A model generated the notes under the pieces. The model was not told the origin of the DNA. It searched no databases and saw only the letters and a program-made list of their open reading frames with translations. From JAGLSB01 sp023135955 (lineage in GTDB: Bacteria > Bacteroidota > Bacteroidia > Bacteroidales > GCA-2748055), in assembly GCA_030673645.1 (NCBI GenBank), contig DAOVIO010000086.1:1-16605 (forward strand): a DNA stretch of 16,605 bases, in the 5' to 3' direction. Both the position numbers and the translations under genes were made by a program. Every line of letters starts with the position of its first letter. Position 1 is the stretch's first letter. Positions 7,067 through 15,533 of the stretch are shown piece after piece.

Positions 7067-9409
7067 ATGAAAAAATCAATTCTTGGCTTCGTTTTAACTT
7101 TATTATTTATTGGTAATACAAGCTTTTTATTAGCTCAAACATCTACAGTGCCCTCTGTTGGTGATGGCTCTGAAACTAGTCCGTACGAGATTTCAAGTTT
7201 GGAAAATCTTTACTGGTTATCGCAGAATGAAGTGGAATGGGATAAATATTTTATTCAAACAGCTCATATAAATGCAGCAGATACAAGAACCTGGGATATT
7301 GGTGATCATGATGATGATCCAAATACTTCCGATACTACAATGGGATTTACACCCATCGGTTATTCTGGGTATAATCCAAAAGCATTTGAAGGTAGTTATG
7401 ATGGTGGTGGTCATATTATTGACAGCTTATATATAAACCGCATAAATTTATATGCTGTTGGATTATTTGGCTATGTTAGCAATGGTTCAATTACCAAATT
7501 GGGATTGAATCATGTAGAAATTTCGGGAGACACTTATGCTGGAGGTATTGTAGGGACTGCAAGATTCCTGGATTTGTCCTATGCATATGCAAAAGGATTA
7601 ATGAAAGCTTATAACGCTGGTTTTCTGGTTGGTAGCCTGAATTATTCTACAATTTATGATTGTTACGCTATAGGTACGGTAGTTGAAGATTATTCTGGCG
7701 GATTAATTGGATATAGTTCTGAAAGTTTGATTAGAAATTCATATAGTGCTGTAATTTCATTGGATGAACGTAGACATCCTGAATTGCTTGGAAATATAGA
7801 GAACTCATTTTATGATACGGATTTAGCCGGAGATTATAGTATGGATGCTACTTCGAGAGTTAGCTATGATTTAAAACAAGCTTGTACATACCTGGAAGCA
7901 GGATGGGATTTTATGGATGAAGAAGAAAATGGTTTAGTCAAAGTATGGGGAATTAATCAGGATATAAATGACGGATATCCCTTCTTATGGTGGGAAGGAT
8001 ATGACAATACTGCAAACTTTAGTGAATGTTGCTTTTATCCTGAAATTAGTATAAATGGTGATGGGAGTATCGATAATCCCTACATGTTAGAAAACGAATG
8101 TCATTTGAAGTGGTTATCCCTAAATGATTCGCTTTGGGATAAGCATTTTATTCAAATGAACGATATTAACATTAGCGGTACAACAAATTGGAACTTTGGT
8201 AATCATGATCAGGACGCAAATACGGCATTGATTCCCCTTGGATTTATGCCAATCGGCAAGTATGTTAGAAATACAAATGGAACCATTTCTACTGTGGGTT
8301 TTGAGGGAACATATAATGGACAAGGGTTTGAAATTGATTCATTGTACATGTACCAGCCCACTGAGAGCCATATTGGTTTTTTCGGATTAATAAAGAAAGG
8401 GGTAGTTAAAAACTTAGGACTTACTAATGCCAATGTTACAGGAGGAACTTCTACAGGCATTTTTGTGGCAAATGTGGCAGAATCAACCATTGAAGATTGC
8501 TTTGCACAAGGTAATGTTACAGGCGGTACCCCAGTGGGTGGTCATGTTGGCGGTTTTGTTGGCTCTGTACAATGGGATTCATACATTTATCGTTGCTATG
8601 CCGATTGTGATGTATATTCCGATTATAATGATGTTGGTGGATTTGCCGGGAGCTGTGGAGGAAATGAAGTTAGTTATTCATATGCATTAGGTTCTGTTAA
8701 AGGAAAATATGATGTAGGTGGATTTGTAGGCTTTCAGAGTACTTTAATCACGAATTCATATAGCAGGAATCTTGTCATTTCTGAAAACAATACCATAGGA
8801 GGATTTGTAGGTTGGGGCCACACAGATGGGAGAGTTGAGCATTGTTATAGTGCAAGTATAGTTGATTGTCCGGATGGCGATTTTGTTGATGGTTTTATTG
8901 GTGCACGTACTAATTTTTATATGGTTGATTGCCTGTTTGACAACACCTTAACCAGTATGAATAATACAAATGGAGGAATTGCATACACAAGCGATCAAAT
9001 GAAAGATATATGCACATATATTGGTCGTAATTGGGATTTTGCCTCAGAAAGTGCTAACGGTACTGATGATTATTGGAAAATTAATGCAGATTTTAATGAT
9101 GGCTATCCTTTTCTTTTTTGGCAGGATGCTCAACATACTGGAATTTGTTCTGGTCAAGGAGTTAACAATGTCGTAGATGCTGGAAAGTTTCATGTATATC
9201 CTAATCCGGTTAATTCTATCTTAAATATTGTAACTACAAATGTTAATAGTAAAGTGGAAATTATTGACTCCAAAGGAAATATAATTAGTACTCTACTACG
9301 TGGTGAATCAGAAGTATCTGTAGACATGAGTTCTTTTGCAGAAGGGATATATATAATTAGAGAGATTACTGACAATGGCATTAGTGTACGCAAAATAATG
9401 AAGAATTAA
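7067..9409 (+). CDS. Large secreted GLUG-repeat protein with T9SS type A sorting domain
   Basis: The 780-residue protein has a signal peptide (to about residue 24, ...LLAQ), two similar halves and a type IX secretion sorting domain. Each half starts with a GDGS...PYxxxxLxxLxWLS segment, then GF(T/M)PIG near residues 93 and 391, a FEG(S/T)Y(D/N)G.G..IDSLYM-type block, and several GLUG-type repeats (for example VGLFGYV, YAGGIVG, VGGFAGS, VGGFVG). Each half closes with a C(T)Y...WDF...W.IN.D.NDGYPFL.W motif, near residues 272-308 and 649-688. The duplicated layout indicates internal duplication. GLUG repeats form right-handed beta-helix-like stacks and occur in adhesins and IgA-protease-like surface proteins. 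The C-terminal domain (about 708-780: VYPNPVNSILNI ... GIYIIREITDNG) is the T9SS type A signal, so the product is exported across the outer membrane and anchored or released. No catalytic domain is seen; a binding or adhesive role is likely. Confidence 0.9.
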   Translation: MKKSILGFVLTLLFIGNTSFLLAQTSTVPSVGDGSETSPYEISSLENLYWLSQNEVEWDKYFIQTAHINAADTRTWDIGDHDDDPNTSDTTMGFTPIGYSGYNPKAFEGSYDGGGHIIDSLYINRINLYAVGLFGYVSNGSITKLGLNHVEISGDTYAGGIVGTARFLDLSYAYAKGLMKAYNAGFLVGSLNYSTIYDCYAIGTVVEDYSGGLIGYSSESLIRNSYSAVISLDERRHPELLGNIENSFYDTDLAGDYSMDATSRVSYDLKQACTYLEAGWDFMDEEENGLVKVWGINQDINDGYPFLWWEGYDNTANFSECCFYPEISINGDGSIDNPYMLENECHLKWLSLNDSLWDKHFIQMNDINISGTTNWNFGNHDQDANTALIPLGFMPIGKYVRNTNGTISTVGFEGTYNGQGFEIDSLYMYQPTESHIGFFGLIKKGVVKNLGLTNANVTGGTSTGIFVANVAESTIEDCFAQGNVTGGTPVGGHVGGFVGSVQWDSYIYRCYADCDVYSDYNDVGGFAGSCGGNEVSYSYALGSVKGKYDVGGFVGFQSTLITNSYSRNLVISENNTIGGFVGWGHTDGRVEHCYSASIVDCPDGDFVDGFIGARTNFYMVDCLFDNTLTSMNNTNGGIAYTSDQMKDICTYIGRNWDFASESANGTDDYWKINADFNDGYPFLFWQDAQHTGICSGQGVNNVVDAGKFHVYPNPVNSILNIVTTNVNSKVEIIDSKGNIISTLLRGESEVSVDMSSFAEGIYIIREITDNGISVRKIMKN

Positions 9410-9448
9410 TGCTTTGGTATAAAATGAAATTTAAATAAGTTACACATT

Positions 9449-10270
9449 ATGAAACAAAAAATATTTATTCCTCTCTTATTATTAGCAACAATTATTTTTT
9501 CACCTTGTTACGGACAACAAAAGATTGATGTTACATATATTGCGAATTCAGGTTTTCTAATTGAAAGCGAGGGTAAACAAATAATAATCGACGCTTTATT
9601 TAATACTGGTTGGGATAATTATTTAATTCCCACAGATTCTGTTGTTTCTGATATAATTAATCAGCAAGATCCTTTTCATAATTCAAGCCTAATGCTGATT
9701 ACTCACAATCATGGTGATCATTTCAACCCCTCAATGGTTGTTGAATATCTTATTAATAATTCTGAGAACATTCTAATTGCTCCACCTTTAGTAACCAATG
9801 CAATATTAAAGCATCCCGATTATAAAAAGTTTGAGAATCAAATAGTGCATTTAGATAAAATTAATCAAGAAAAAAACGACACTACGATTCAAGGGATAAG
9901 AGTAAGATCTTTTTTCATACAACACGATTCGCGCCCGCAAATCGAAAACACCGGGTATTTAATCGAAATTGATAAACTGAAAGTATTTCATTCTGGAGAT
10001 TCTAATGGTTCAGACATTGCTGAGTATGAAGATTTGCAATTACAGAACGAAAATATTGACTTAGCATTCTTAAATCTCTATGGTTTTTGGAGCACAAAAG
10101 AAGAGCGCGAATTCACTGAAAAATATATTAATCCGATGGAAATAACGCTAATGCATATTCCTCCGGCAGAAATTGAAAATGTTAATGATGCTGTTAATCT
10201 GATAGATGATTTTATAGATATTACCGTGTTTGAATCTAGTATGAATAGAGAATCTTTTTATTTTGAATAG
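9449..10270 (+). CDS. Exported metallo-beta-lactamase-fold hydrolase
   Basis: After a signal peptide (MKQKIFIPLLLLATIIFSPCYGQ) the chain has the metallo-beta-lactamase fold: opening strand VTYIANSGFLIES, the metal motif HNHGDH (His86, His88, Asp90, His91), a further His in FIQHDSR (His159), the bridging Asp in FHSGDSNG (Asp184) and a terminal His in LMHIPP (His236). All metal ligands expected for a two-metal site are present. The layout is closest to the UlaG/YcfB-like or 'beta-lactamase superfamily domain' proteins, many of which have unknown substrates; lactonase or phosphodiesterase activity is possible. Export to the periplasm distinguishes it from cytoplasmic UlaG. I do not infer antibiotic resistance from the fold. 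It starts 39 bases after the GLUG gene and may share its transcript; the next gene follows after 129 bases. Confidence 0.87.
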   Translation: MKQKIFIPLLLLATIIFSPCYGQQKIDVTYIANSGFLIESEGKQIIIDALFNTGWDNYLIPTDSVVSDIINQQDPFHNSSLMLITHNHGDHFNPSMVVEYLINNSENILIAPPLVTNAILKHPDYKKFENQIVHLDKINQEKNDTTIQGIRVRSFFIQHDSRPQIENTGYLIEIDKLKVFHSGDSNGSDIAEYEDLQLQNENIDLAFLNLYGFWSTKEEREFTEKYINPMEITLMHIPPAEIENVNDAVNLIDDFIDITVFESSMNRESFYFE

Positions 10271-10399
10271 CAAGTGAGTCATCTATATTATAAAACCTAA
10301 TACTATTAATAAATAAACTATCACTGTTGACCAGTTAAAAAAGATACTACAAATATGTAATTTCTAATAAAGCTACATTTTACACTAAACCTAAATTAA

Positions 10400-11200
10400 A
10401 TGAAAACAAGATTAATTACCATAGTTCTAATGATTATCTGTAGTCAAAGTACAGTATTTTCTCAAACAAATAACGAGATTTCAATTGGAAAAAAAATCCA
10501 TTTTGATTCTGAATTATATGGTAAAAGCAGAGAATTGTTTGTTAGCTTACCAAGTGATTATAATGAGTCAGAAAAATTATATCCAGTTTTATATATTTTA
10601 TTTCCAGAGTGGTCTTTTGAGCGTGCTAAATCCGCTGCTGGATATTTAGAAGGTCGAAATGGAATTCCAGGATTAATATTGGTAGGGATATGCAGTGAAG
10701 ATACATGGAATGAAGTTTTTCCATTTCAAATTGATAGAAAACCAACTACTGGCGGAGGAGAAAAGTTTTTAAATTTTATTAGTTCTGAAGTTATTCTTTT
10801 TGTAGAGTCAAATTACAGAGCAGATTCACTTCGAATTTTGTCAGGATTTTCAAATAGTGCAATGTTTGCCAATTATGTAATGATACATGAACCTGATTTA
10901 TTTAAATCTTTCATTTTAAGCAGTCCAATGATAGGATGGGGTGATAACTATGTGCTAAAAGAATCAATTGATTTCTTTAGTAATTTGCAAAGTTTCGACA
11001 AAACCTTATATATGATTTACGGAGATCGAGATTCTGATCAAGTAACTATACCAATGCCTCAGTTTGAGACATTACTAAAAGAAAAGAGCCCGGAAAATTT
11101 TAACTGGAAGATTGATATCTTAGAAAACGAAGGTCATGTGCCTTATATTGATGTATATAGTGGATTGGTATATACATTTGAACAATTGAACAATGAATAA
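10400..11200 (+). CDS. Exported esterase-family alpha/beta hydrolase, first of a tandem pair
   Basis: A signal peptide (ending STVFSQ) precedes a domain typical of the esterase D/enterochelin-esterase-like family (PF00756): RELFVSLPSDYNESEKLYPV opens the core, the nucleophile elbow is GFSNSA (Ser151), the acid lies in YGDRDSD (most likely Asp211) and the base is in EGHVPY (His246). The elbow has a second Ser two places on instead of the usual Gly-Gly. In this family substrates range from siderophore esters to feruloyl and acyl esters; nothing here singles one out. A homologous gene follows after 44 bases with the same triad spacing. Unlike the paralogue, the stretch after the core strand reads LYILFPEW, so the oxyanion loop has no obvious glycine or DG pair. 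Probably periplasmic and active, substrate unknown. Confidence 0.85.
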   Translation: MKTRLITIVLMIICSQSTVFSQTNNEISIGKKIHFDSELYGKSRELFVSLPSDYNESEKLYPVLYILFPEWSFERAKSAAGYLEGRNGIPGLILVGICSEDTWNEVFPFQIDRKPTTGGGEKFLNFISSEVILFVESNYRADSLRILSGFSNSAMFANYVMIHEPDLFKSFILSSPMIGWGDNYVLKESIDFFSNLQSFDKTLYMIYGDRDSDQVTIPMPQFETLLKEKSPENFNWKIDILENEGHVPYIDVYSGLVYTFEQLNNE

Positions 11201-11244
11201 ATGACTTTTAGCTTCAAATAGTAATTGAATATAAAAATGAAATT

Positions 11245-12051
11245 ATGAAAAAATTAAGCAGTCTAACTATATTACTATCAATCTTGATAGCAATATCCTC
11301 AACGACACTATTTAGTCAGCAAATAAACGTTGGGTTTCAAGATTCAATTGAATCTAAAGTATTGAATGAAACCAGAAACATTAAAATAAAACTTCCTAAT
11401 GATTATGATAACACCGATAAATCATACCCTGTTTTGTACCGACTAGACGGGAGTTTGGATATATTTATTGAAACTGTTGGAGTAATTAATCGCCTGGCAT
11501 ATGCGGATGAGTTAATGCCTGAAATGATAGTCGTTATGATTGAAAATACAAATAGAACCAGGGACATGATGCCCACAAATACAAGTTTTTTCCAATCAGA
11601 ACCAGGCGCAGAAAATTTCAAATCTTTTTTTGAAAGTGAATTAATCCCTCATATTAATGAATCTTATAGAACAACAAATGAAAAGTTATTATGTGGACAA
11701 TCTCTAAGCGCAGTTTTTACATTGTATTATTTTCTGACAAGTCCGCATACATTTGATTCATTTATTGCTTGTAGTGGAGGATTTCCCGATTGTGAGGAAT
11801 ATTTCAGTACCTTGACAAAAGAGTTCTTAAAAGCGAAACAAAATAATACAAAGAATATTTTCATTACATATGGGATAAGAGATTTTCTAGATCCGAATGG
11901 AGTTATGAAGAAGCAACTAATAAACTTCACCCAATTAGTTGAATCAAAAGAAAATATAAATTACAAACTGAAAATTTATGAAGATGAAGGACATGTCCCT
12001 TATCAAAGTTTATATCATGGCTTGAGATTTATATATGCATCAGAAAAATGA
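11245..12051 (+). CDS. Exported esterase-family alpha/beta hydrolase, second of a tandem pair
   Basis: The product resembles the preceding gene's product along its length: signal peptide ending TLFSQ, core opening IKIKLPNDYDNTDKSYPVLY, nucleophile elbow GQSLSA (Ser153), acid in GIRDFLDP (Asp213) and base in EGHVPY (His250). The Ser-to-Asp distance is 60 residues in both proteins and the Asp-to-His distance is 37 here against 35 there, so they are diverged tandem duplicates. This copy keeps a more usual LYRLDGS turn after the core strand, where family members have an 'LDG' oxyanion loop. It belongs to the esterase D-like family (PF00756); the natural substrate is unknown. It shares a likely transcript with the upstream copy. 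A spacer of about 245 bases with hairpins follows. Confidence 0.86.
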   Translation: MKKLSSLTILLSILIAISSTTLFSQQINVGFQDSIESKVLNETRNIKIKLPNDYDNTDKSYPVLYRLDGSLDIFIETVGVINRLAYADELMPEMIVVMIENTNRTRDMMPTNTSFFQSEPGAENFKSFFESELIPHINESYRTTNEKLLCGQSLSAVFTLYYFLTSPHTFDSFIACSGGFPDCEEYFSTLTKEFLKAKQNNTKNIFITYGIRDFLDPNGVMKKQLINFTQLVESKENINYKLKIYEDEGHVPYQSLYHGLRFIYASEK

Positions 12052-12055
12052 AAAT

Positions 12056-12121
12056 ATGGATACTCCTAATCAAGCGGAAAAGTTTTGGGACAGAAAGACT
12101 GCAATCATTATTCCTTTTTAA
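12056..12121 (+). pseudogene. Possible remnant of the start of a class I methyltransferase gene
   Basis: An ATG five bases after the second esterase stop opens a 21-codon frame reading MDTPNQAEKFWDRKTAIII and then PF before TAA. The first 17 residues look like the N-terminus of SAM-dependent methyltransferases, which often begin with a KFWDxxAxxYD segment. The frame is then lost and the DNA leads into paired hairpins. The match is short and rests on pattern recognition only; a random small frame is a real alternative. Confidence 0.3.
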
Positions 12122-12158
12122 TTGGTCTCAGCTAATGATTTAGATTATATTTTTGTTT

Positions 12159-12208
12159 AAGCCCTTCAGGCTTGTAAATATATTGTGGTCGCCCAAAGGG
12201 GTTACCAC
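12159..12208. repeat. Pair of hairpins, REP-like intergenic element
   Basis: Two hairpins lie 11 bases apart. The first is aagcc-cttca-ggctt (12159-12173). The second runs from 12185 to 12208, with arms gtggt/accac, an inner ccc/ggg stem and an aaag loop. The GC content is higher than the flanks. Neither hairpin is followed by a T-run, so a classical terminator is unlikely, though the element could still stop or stabilise transcripts between the esterases and the regulator. Paired palindromes of this kind are typical of REP-like repeats in Bacteroidota. Confidence 0.5.
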
Positions 12209-12296
12209 TGCTTTTAGAAATTAAATGCGTTAACCCTGCCAACTACGATATGACAATATAAATTATAATAAATAAAATTGATAACTTACTCAAAAT

Positions 12297-15200
12297 TTGA
12301 GACTAACCGCCTTTAAAATACTAGCAATAATTTTTTTATCAGGTTCTATTAACGTGATTGCAAACCCTATTCGCAAACTTAAAAAAAACATACCTAAGCA
12401 AGATCCCCAAACGAATACCATTAAGGAATCCCAGATCTATTACCAAAAAGGGCAGTCATATTATAAAATGGCTGAATATCATTCTGCGGAAGAAGAATTT
12501 TTGAAAGCCATTGAGTTTGCTGAAAAATCACAAGAAAAAGAAATCCTTTCATACACCTATCATTTTCTGGGAAATATTGAAAGTTGGAAATCCAATTTCT
12601 CACAATCAATCCATTATCATAAGAAGGCCCGCGAATTATTTATTGAACTAAACAATTCTGAATACGAGGCTATTTCAAACAATCAAATATCATTTGCATT
12701 TGAGCCTTTAGGTGAATATGATAGCACTGTGGTTTATTATCAGAATAATATTCTAAATAAGGAATTAATTGATGCCAGTAATGCGGTGCTGAATAGTTAT
12801 CAAAACATTGCAGCAACCTATGCAAAACTTTATAATTATAAACTGGCTTATCGCTATTTGCAGGAAGGAATTGAATACGCTGAAGGAACAGGAAGCAAAC
12901 ATGCCTTAGGAGAAATCTATTTCACTGCCGGACAATTATTCCTTAATAATCATGTAAACAAAGATATCGCTCTTGAGTATTTACTTAAAGCACAAGAAAA
13001 TTTTGAAGATAGCAAGGACACTCAATATATAAAACTGGTTAAGCTAAGTATCGGGGATGTATACTTCAAAACAGGAAATGATACGATGGCAATGAAGATA
13101 TATAAAGAAGTTAGCACTGTTGTTTATCAAGGTAATTACGCCATGCTTTCCGCTGTAAATCATAAAATAGCAATGGTGTATAAAGGAAGAGAAGAATATG
13201 AAAATGCATTGAAACACTTTCAAAAAAGCATTGATGGAATGTGTCTGGTATGTCCAGAGATCCAGATTTTTCATTCCCTGATTGAAGCTGCACGTACTTT
13301 CTCAATTACCGGCAATTCAGAACAAGCCTTTTCATATCTGAATCGGGCAAAGAATATTGCAATCGATTCTGAATCGGGTTTGGAAATGGCAATCTCTTAC
13401 AAAGAATTAGGAAGCTACTACCGGGATCAAAATGATATTGATAGCACGATTTATTATTTAGAATTAGCACATAATCTGGCCATAGATTTAGGCTTACCCG
13501 AAAGAATACAAAAAACAGCAGAATTGCTAAGTGAGGTATATTATTCAAACAGAGCTTTTCAATCCGCTGCTGAATATTTACAAATCGCCAACCAAATGAA
13601 CGATAGTCTGGCAAGCATCGAAAAGTATAATGAAGTTGCAAAACTTGAAATGAGATTTGAAATTGAAAAAAAAGAAGCTGAAATCACAAAACAAAAACTC
13701 ATTAGAAATTCATTTATTGCTAGTGCGTTTTTACTGGTCATTATAGGCTTCGTTCTTTTGAAAGCATACCGAAACAAAAAAAAGGACAACAGGCTACTAG
13801 CAGAACAAAAAGTAGAGATTCAAGAAATATCACGACAACTTCAACAAACCAGTAAGCGCAAACTTGATTTCTTCACCAATCTCTCTCATGAAATCAGGAC
13901 TCCTTTAACACTTATTAAATCCCCTTTAGAAAGAATTCTCAAAGCAGAAACAAAAGACAAGGAAACTGACAATCATCTTCAGCTGGCAATTAATAATACA
14001 AACAAGTTAAAAACCCTGGTAAATCAAATCCTGGATCTACAAAAATTAGATGAGCATTTATTAAGTTTAGATTTATCTGAATTCGAAATCATTTCTTTTT
14101 GCAAGGAAACTGTCTCTTCTTTTGAAGGCTATTCCTTTCAAAACAATTGTAAACTTATTTTTGAAGCGAATATTAGTAAAGCACAAATCTACTTTGATCA
14201 GGGGCGCTTTCAGTCCATCATTACAAATTTATTATCCAATGCTTTTAAGTTTAATAAAGAGAACGGACAGGTTATCTTCAAGCTTAATTTAAACACACAG
14301 CAGCTAGATTTAGAAATTAGTGATACCGGAAAAGGGATTAGCAATGATCATCTTAAAAAATTGGGGGAAAGGTATTATCAGATTGAAAATTCCAATGCGA
14401 GTGTTGAAGGCAGTGGTATTGGCTTAGCTTATGTAAAAGAAATTGTTGAGCTGATGAAAGGAAAATATATCGTCTCAAGCGAACTGGGAAAAGGCACAAA
14501 TGTTAGTATCTCCTTGCCGCTTGAGATGATGGAGGTTCAGGATGAAATTCCTTTTAAGCTCGAAATTAGTCAGCATAATCAATTCTCTAATCAGATAGAG
14601 AATCTGATTTCGGAGCCCAATGAAAATGGACTACCCCGCATCCTTATCGTTGAAGATAATTATGAATTACGCATATTCTTATGTGATCTATTTGCCCATA
14701 CCTATCAGGTTATTTGTGCAAAAGATGGAGAAGAGGGAAAGGATCTGGCATTTAAACACCTTCCCGATATAATTATCAGTGATGTGATGATGCCGAAGAT
14801 TCAAGGCAATGAATTGTGCAAAACGCTTAAGAATGATCTCAATACCAGTCACATAACCATTATTCTGTTTACCGCAAAAGGATCTGCTGATAGTATAGTT
14901 GATGGCTACGATTGTGGCGCTGATGATTATATAGTAAAGCCATTTGACACGGACTTATTGCTTAAAAAAGTGAAAAACATCATTTCTACAGGAGAAAATG
15001 CCAGAAAGAAATTCAGCTTTACGGATATTGAGCGTTCAAAAAGTATTTATTCTGATTTTGACAAGAAATTTCTTGATGATTGTACATCCATTATTAAGGA
15101 CAAGCTTCAGGATAGTAGTTTCACGGTAGAAGTGCTTGCCGAAAATATCAATCTTCACCGACGAACTTTATTACGTAAATTCAAGGCCTTAACCGGCAAA

Positions 15201-15371
15201 TCACCTATAGATTTAATCCGTCACAACCGGATGGTTAAAGCTGCTGAATTAATCAAAGAAAACTACCGTGTAAACGAAGTTGCTTTCATGGTAGGTTACG
15301 AAGATACCAACCGATTTAGCCAGGCATTTAAACAGTTTCATGGTGTCTCTCCTTCAGCTATTCGAGAATAA
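12297..15371 (+). CDS. Hybrid two-component regulator: TPR sensor, histidine kinase, receiver and AraC DNA-binding domain
   Basis: One 1024-residue protein carries a complete signalling pathway. Order: signal or anchor segment (1-22), TPR-rich periplasmic sensor region (about 44-440), coiled coil, membrane helix (about 472-490, SFIASAFLLVIIGFVLL), dimerisation/HisKA with phospho-His531 in LSHEIRTPL, HATPase with Asn648 (NLLSNAFKFN), Asp676 (DTGKGIS) and a GSGIGLAYV box, receiver domain with Glu786/Asp787, phospho-acceptor Asp829 (SDVMMPKI) and Lys881 (VKPFD), and an AraC helix-turn-helix domain (about 942-1024, ending GVSPSAIRE). All catalytic residues are present. The layout is that of Bacteroidota hybrid two-component systems, but TPRs replace the usual periplasmic beta-propeller sensor. 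The start is TTG: an in-frame stop lies at 12282-12284, the only codons between are AAT, CAA and similar, and the first in-frame ATG (about 12468) would remove the membrane signal. The SBBP gene 162 bases downstream is a plausible target. Confidence 0.92.
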   Translation: MRLTAFKILAIIFLSGSINVIANPIRKLKKNIPKQDPQTNTIKESQIYYQKGQSYYKMAEYHSAEEEFLKAIEFAEKSQEKEILSYTYHFLGNIESWKSNFSQSIHYHKKARELFIELNNSEYEAISNNQISFAFEPLGEYDSTVVYYQNNILNKELIDASNAVLNSYQNIAATYAKLYNYKLAYRYLQEGIEYAEGTGSKHALGEIYFTAGQLFLNNHVNKDIALEYLLKAQENFEDSKDTQYIKLVKLSIGDVYFKTGNDTMAMKIYKEVSTVVYQGNYAMLSAVNHKIAMVYKGREEYENALKHFQKSIDGMCLVCPEIQIFHSLIEAARTFSITGNSEQAFSYLNRAKNIAIDSESGLEMAISYKELGSYYRDQNDIDSTIYYLELAHNLAIDLGLPERIQKTAELLSEVYYSNRAFQSAAEYLQIANQMNDSLASIEKYNEVAKLEMRFEIEKKEAEITKQKLIRNSFIASAFLLVIIGFVLLKAYRNKKKDNRLLAEQKVEIQEISRQLQQTSKRKLDFFTNLSHEIRTPLTLIKSPLERILKAETKDKETDNHLQLAINNTNKLKTLVNQILDLQKLDEHLLSLDLSEFEIISFCKETVSSFEGYSFQNNCKLIFEANISKAQIYFDQGRFQSIITNLLSNAFKFNKENGQVIFKLNLNTQQLDLEISDTGKGISNDHLKKLGERYYQIENSNASVEGSGIGLAYVKEIVELMKGKYIVSSELGKGTNVSISLPLEMMEVQDEIPFKLEISQHNQFSNQIENLISEPNENGLPRILIVEDNYELRIFLCDLFAHTYQVICAKDGEEGKDLAFKHLPDIIISDVMMPKIQGNELCKTLKNDLNTSHITIILFTAKGSADSIVDGYDCGADDYIVKPFDTDLLLKKVKNIISTGENARKKFSFTDIERSKSIYSDFDKKFLDDCTSIIKDKLQDSSFTVEVLAENINLHRRTLLRKFKALTGKSPIDLIRHNRMVKAAELIKENYRVNEVAFMVGYEDTNRFSQAFKQFHGVSPSAIRE

Positions 15372-15410
15372 GTCAAACAAGCACAAACAATCTTACTATT
15401 TTACCAGCAA

Positions 15411-15436
15411 TGTCCTAAACTGTCGCTAGTATTGTC
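15411..15436. promoter_or_regulatory. Candidate operator with three tgtc direct repeats
   Basis: The tetramer tgtc occurs at 15411, 15421 and 15433 (tgtcctaaac, tgtcgctagt, tgtctcaat), spaced 10 and 12 bases, close to one helical turn. It lies between the regulator gene and the SBBP gene. AraC-type regulators bind direct repeats on one face of DNA, so this could be a binding site for the upstream protein. The repeats are short, so chance is a serious alternative. Confidence 0.25.
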
Positions 15437-15480
15437 TCAATTTGCGCGTATCCAGATGCTCGGTTATTGCTTGTTTTGTA

Positions 15481-15501
15481 TAGAGTTTAAAACAAATTCT
15501 A
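15481..15501. other. Hairpin in the leader of the SBBP gene
   Basis: The arms tagagttt and aaattcta pair over eight bases with one G-U pair around a loop of five (aaaac). It lies 33 bases before the SBBP start codon, so it may sit in the 5' leader of that transcript. No riboswitch family is recognised and AT-rich DNA readily gives such pairs. Confidence 0.25.
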
Positions 15502-15533
15502 TAAAAACAAACAATAATTAAAAAAACAATATT

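Noticed and set aside
9449..10270. Antibiotic-resistance beta-lactamase
   Set aside because: The metallo-beta-lactamase fold is shared by many hydrolases and the motif layout is closer to UlaG-like proteins.
12159..12208. Rho-independent terminator
   Set aside because: The hairpins lack a following T-run on either strand, so a repeat element is the better description.
13044..13789. Several minus-strand frames inside the hybrid regulator gene
   Set aside because: All are antisense to the TPR region and show no domain, signal or plausible start context.
2183..15371. Antiphage defence or toxin-antitoxin system
   Set aside because: No nuclease, NTPase, reverse transcriptase, toxin or antitoxin family is present; nearly all products are exported proteins.
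15375..15476. Nine-base inverted repeat aaacaagca/tgcttgttt flanking the regulator-SBBP gap
   Set aside because: The arms are perfect but separated by about 84 bases in low-complexity DNA, so chance is likely and no role is supported.
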